Source: JBOHWJ01 sp050736615
Lineage (GTDB): Bacteria > Desulfobacterota > Binatia > Binatales > Binataceae
Length of the DNA: 15,213 bases
Direction of reading: 5' to 3'
NCBI GenBank assembly: GCA_050736615.1
Contig: JBOHWL010000124.1
Location: 1-15,213 of the forward strand
Numbering within the stretch: position 1 is the first letter of the stretch; the number at the start of each line of letters is the position of its first letter. The notes under the pieces were generated by a model, which saw only the letters and a list, made by a program, of their open reading frames with translations, had not been told where the DNA came from and searched no databases. This document shows positions 13,852 to 15,213 of this stretch, one piece after another. Made by a program: the position numbers and the translations under genes.

Positions 13852-14907
13852 TCATCTGGCCCGCAAAGGACCGGAGGAGAAGGTTGAGGAAAGAATTTCT
13901 ATCCGTATCCCATTGGACGCGGCGGAGTGGCGGGCGGCGGCGGTCAGGGCGATCGCGGTGCGTACTTCATCGGCATTGCGGGCGGCCGCCGGCCCATCAT
14001 GGCCCTCATCGATCGCGCGGACGAATTCGGCCGCCATGCCGGTAAACCACGAAGGATGATAGGAATTCCCCGCGTCCTCCGCGCCATCCTGGAAATGCTC
14101 CACTTCGCCCGAGCGCCGCGTAAACGTCAACCGGTCACCTTCGATTTCGATCAAACCTGCGCCGCCGTGGATGGTCGCCGAGGTCCGTCGTACCGGCGCG
14201 CGCCACGAAAGGTGGCTATAGCCGACGCGATCGGCGAATTCAACGCGCAGATCCGCGATTTCATCGAGACCCCCCGCGCCGCATATCAATTTCGCGGAAA
14301 TCGCGGTGGGGGCGGCATTCATCAGCCAGCGCATCAGGTAAAAGACGTGCCAGCCGTGGTCGATCAGAATACCGCCGCCGCTGGCCGCGCCACGCCGCCA
14401 TTGTTGGCCGCCCGCCGGGCTGCCATGGCCGGCCGGCGCGTCGCGCAATCGTACAAGCGAAACATAGTCGGGTTCGCCCAGCGCCCCGGCTTCGATCAAT
14501 TCATGGGCGCGACGATAAACCGGGGAGTATTTCCAGTTGTGCATGCACATCAGGACGCGCGAATTTTTTTTCGCGGTCGCGGACAATACGGCGTATTCAC
14601 CATTGTCGAGGCATAGCGGCTTTTCCACGATCACGTGCGCGCCCGAGGCGAGCGCGCTTCGGATCGCTGGCGCATGAAAGGCGGGCGGACTGGCAATGTC
14701 GAGAAAATCCGGCGCCTCGCCGTCAAGCATCAACTCGAGGTCGTCATAGACGCGGATATTCTTGAGCAGCCGGATCGCATGATGGCGTCGAGCGGCGGCC
14801 GGATCGTGAATCGCGACAATATTGACGTCCGGCCGCGCGCCCCATCCCGCCAGATGGGCTTGCGCGGCGACTTCACCGAAGCCCGAAAGCGCCCCCCTCA
14901 GCATCAT
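13852..14907 (-). CDS. Gfo/Idh/MocA-family NAD(P)-dependent oxidoreductase
   Basis: 351 residues. The N-terminal Rossmann fold (GALSGFGEVAAQAHL at 5-19, AIHDP at 32-36) binds NAD(P); the family motif EKPLCL at 95-100 carries the catalytic-site Lys (K96); and the C-terminal domain has the substrate-side GGGILIDHGWH (177-187) with H184/H187. Family members oxidise or reduce sugars, inositols and related cyclic alcohols; the substrate here cannot be told. A strong purine-rich ribosome site (GAGGTGAGGGG directly before ATG) fixes the start. It is transcribed in the same direction as the hopanoid cluster but separated from it by the R-M island. Upstream lie the repeat pair and the monooxygenase gene. 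A role in hopanoid head-group or sugar metabolism is only a possibility. Confidence 0.92.
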   Translation of the reverse strand: MMLRGALSGFGEVAAQAHLAGWGARPDVNIVAIHDPAAARRHHAIRLLKNIRVYDDLELMLDGEAPDFLDIASPPAFHAPAIRSALASGAHVIVEKPLCLDNGEYAVLSATAKKNSRVLMCMHNWKYSPVYRRAHELIEAGALGEPDYVSLVRLRDAPAGHGSPAGGQQWRRGAASGGGILIDHGWHVFYLMRWLMNAAPTAISAKLICGAGGLDEIADLRVEFADRVGYSHLSWRAPVRRTSATIHGGAGLIEIEGDRLTFTRRSGEVEHFQDGAEDAGNSYHPSWFTGMAAEFVRAIDEGHDGPAAARNADEVRTAIALTAAARHSAASNGIRIEILSSTFSSGPLRAR

Positions 14908-14975
14908 CCCCTCACCTCATCCACAACCGTCACCGTGCGACGGACCGCGCTAGGAAAGCTCTGCACAAGGATGAT

Positions 14976-15077
14976 TCTGTCATTCTGAGCGCACCGAAGA
15001 ATCCCGGATCTTTTGATTTTTGCCAGTTCTTTTAACCGGATTCTTCACTTCGCAGACTTCGTTCAGAATGACAGATC
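14976..15077 (-). repeat. Inverted pair of dispersed intergenic repeats (REP/BIME-like hairpin)
   Basis: Left arm 14976-15010 and right arm 15036-15077 are opposite-facing copies of the element at 1-35. The outer 13 bases (TCTGTCATTCTGA and its complement) pair perfectly, and the GAAGAATCC-type inner segments pair again around a roughly 25-base AT-rich centre. The right arm carries about seven extra bases in the middle. The pair lies between the stop of the monooxygenase gene and the ribosome site of the Gfo/Idh gene, so the RNA hairpin could attenuate or terminate read-through between them. No open frame crosses it. Confidence 0.75.
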
Positions 15078-15095
15078 GGCTTGGGCGGGGCTTCC

Positions 15096-15213
15096 TTAAT
15101 TGATCCACGTGCGCGCGAAGGTTCCGATTTCGGCTTCGTACCGCTCGGGTGCCAGCGACGCGTTCATCAGCACCAGACGATGAACGCCCGCCTGCGCGTA
15201 CTCTTCAACCGCA
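15096..15213 (-). CDS. 3' end of a probable luciferase-like (F420-type) monooxygenase gene, partial
   Basis: Only the last 38 codons and the TAA stop (15096-15098) lie in the window; the gene continues beyond 15213. The readable end contains VEEYAQAGVHRLVLMN, then APERYEAEIGTFAR and a short tail. The pattern of an acidic helix, AGV, then RLVL is typical of the last beta strand of LLM-class (bacterial luciferase-like, often F420-dependent) TIM-barrel oxidoreductases. With so little sequence other TIM-barrel families remain possible. It lies upstream of the Gfo/Idh gene on the same strand, with the repeat hairpin between them. Confidence 0.55.
   Translation of the reverse strand, partial: AVEEYAQAGVHRLVLMNASLAPERYEAEIGTFARTWIN

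Noticed and set aside
13570..13887. 105-codon plus-strand frame over the methylase remnant
   Set aside because: Low-information composition and no family resemblance; the opposite strand carries the recognisable methylase N-terminus.
1..15213. tRNA, rRNA, CRISPR array, insertion sequence or transposase
   Set aside because: Looked for and not seen: no regularly spaced repeats, no transposase-like protein, no cloverleaf or rRNA-like stretch noticed by eye.

Overview
The window looks like a chromosomal segment of a GC-rich, hopanoid-producing Gram-negative bacterium. A deltaproteobacterial or Binatota-like lineage is plausible, because the gene set resembles theirs and an F420/luciferase-type monooxygenase tail sits at the edge. 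This assignment is inference from memory, and no rRNA or tRNA marker is present.

Positions 246-10696, all on the minus strand, form one long hopanoid biosynthesis cluster. In transcription order (high to low coordinates) it reads: TetR regulator, hpnH (radical SAM adenosylhopane synthase), a 187-bp gap, ispA (FPP synthase), a zinc alcohol dehydrogenase, shc (squalene-hopene cyclase), dxr (MEP pathway), hpnC, hpnD, hpnE. Junctions are tight: a 4-bp GTGA overlap (ispA/dehydrogenase), 17 bp (shc/dxr), a 1-bp TGATG overlap (dxr/hpnC) and 10 bp (hpnC/hpnD). The set covers an MEP entry enzyme, FPP formation, three-step squalene synthesis (HpnD, HpnC, HpnE), cyclisation to hopene and the first side-chain step. 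The dehydrogenase is the unexplained member and a candidate for a later side-chain reduction.

Positions 10697-11137 are a less GC-rich divergent intergenic region with several palindromes. Positions 11138-13423 hold a compact Type II restriction-modification island. A beta-class DNA methyltransferase lies on the plus strand. Convergent to it, and overlapping it tail to tail by 35 bp, is a restriction-endonuclease-like protein with its own N-terminal HTH, preceded by a small XRE controller-type gene joined by a TAATG overlap. Two sampled 60-base lines of the island are 45-47% GC, against 62% for one line of the hopanoid cluster, which suggests horizontal acquisition. Next to it (13500-13800) is a decayed fragment that resembles the N-terminus of a different N-6 DNA methylase.

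Positions 13852-14907 encode a Gfo/Idh/MocA oxidoreductase (minus strand). After an inverted pair of dispersed repeats (14976-15077), the window ends in the 3' end of a probable luciferase-like monooxygenase gene (15096-15213). A copy of the same repeat opens the window (1-35), so the whole segment is bracketed by copies of this element.
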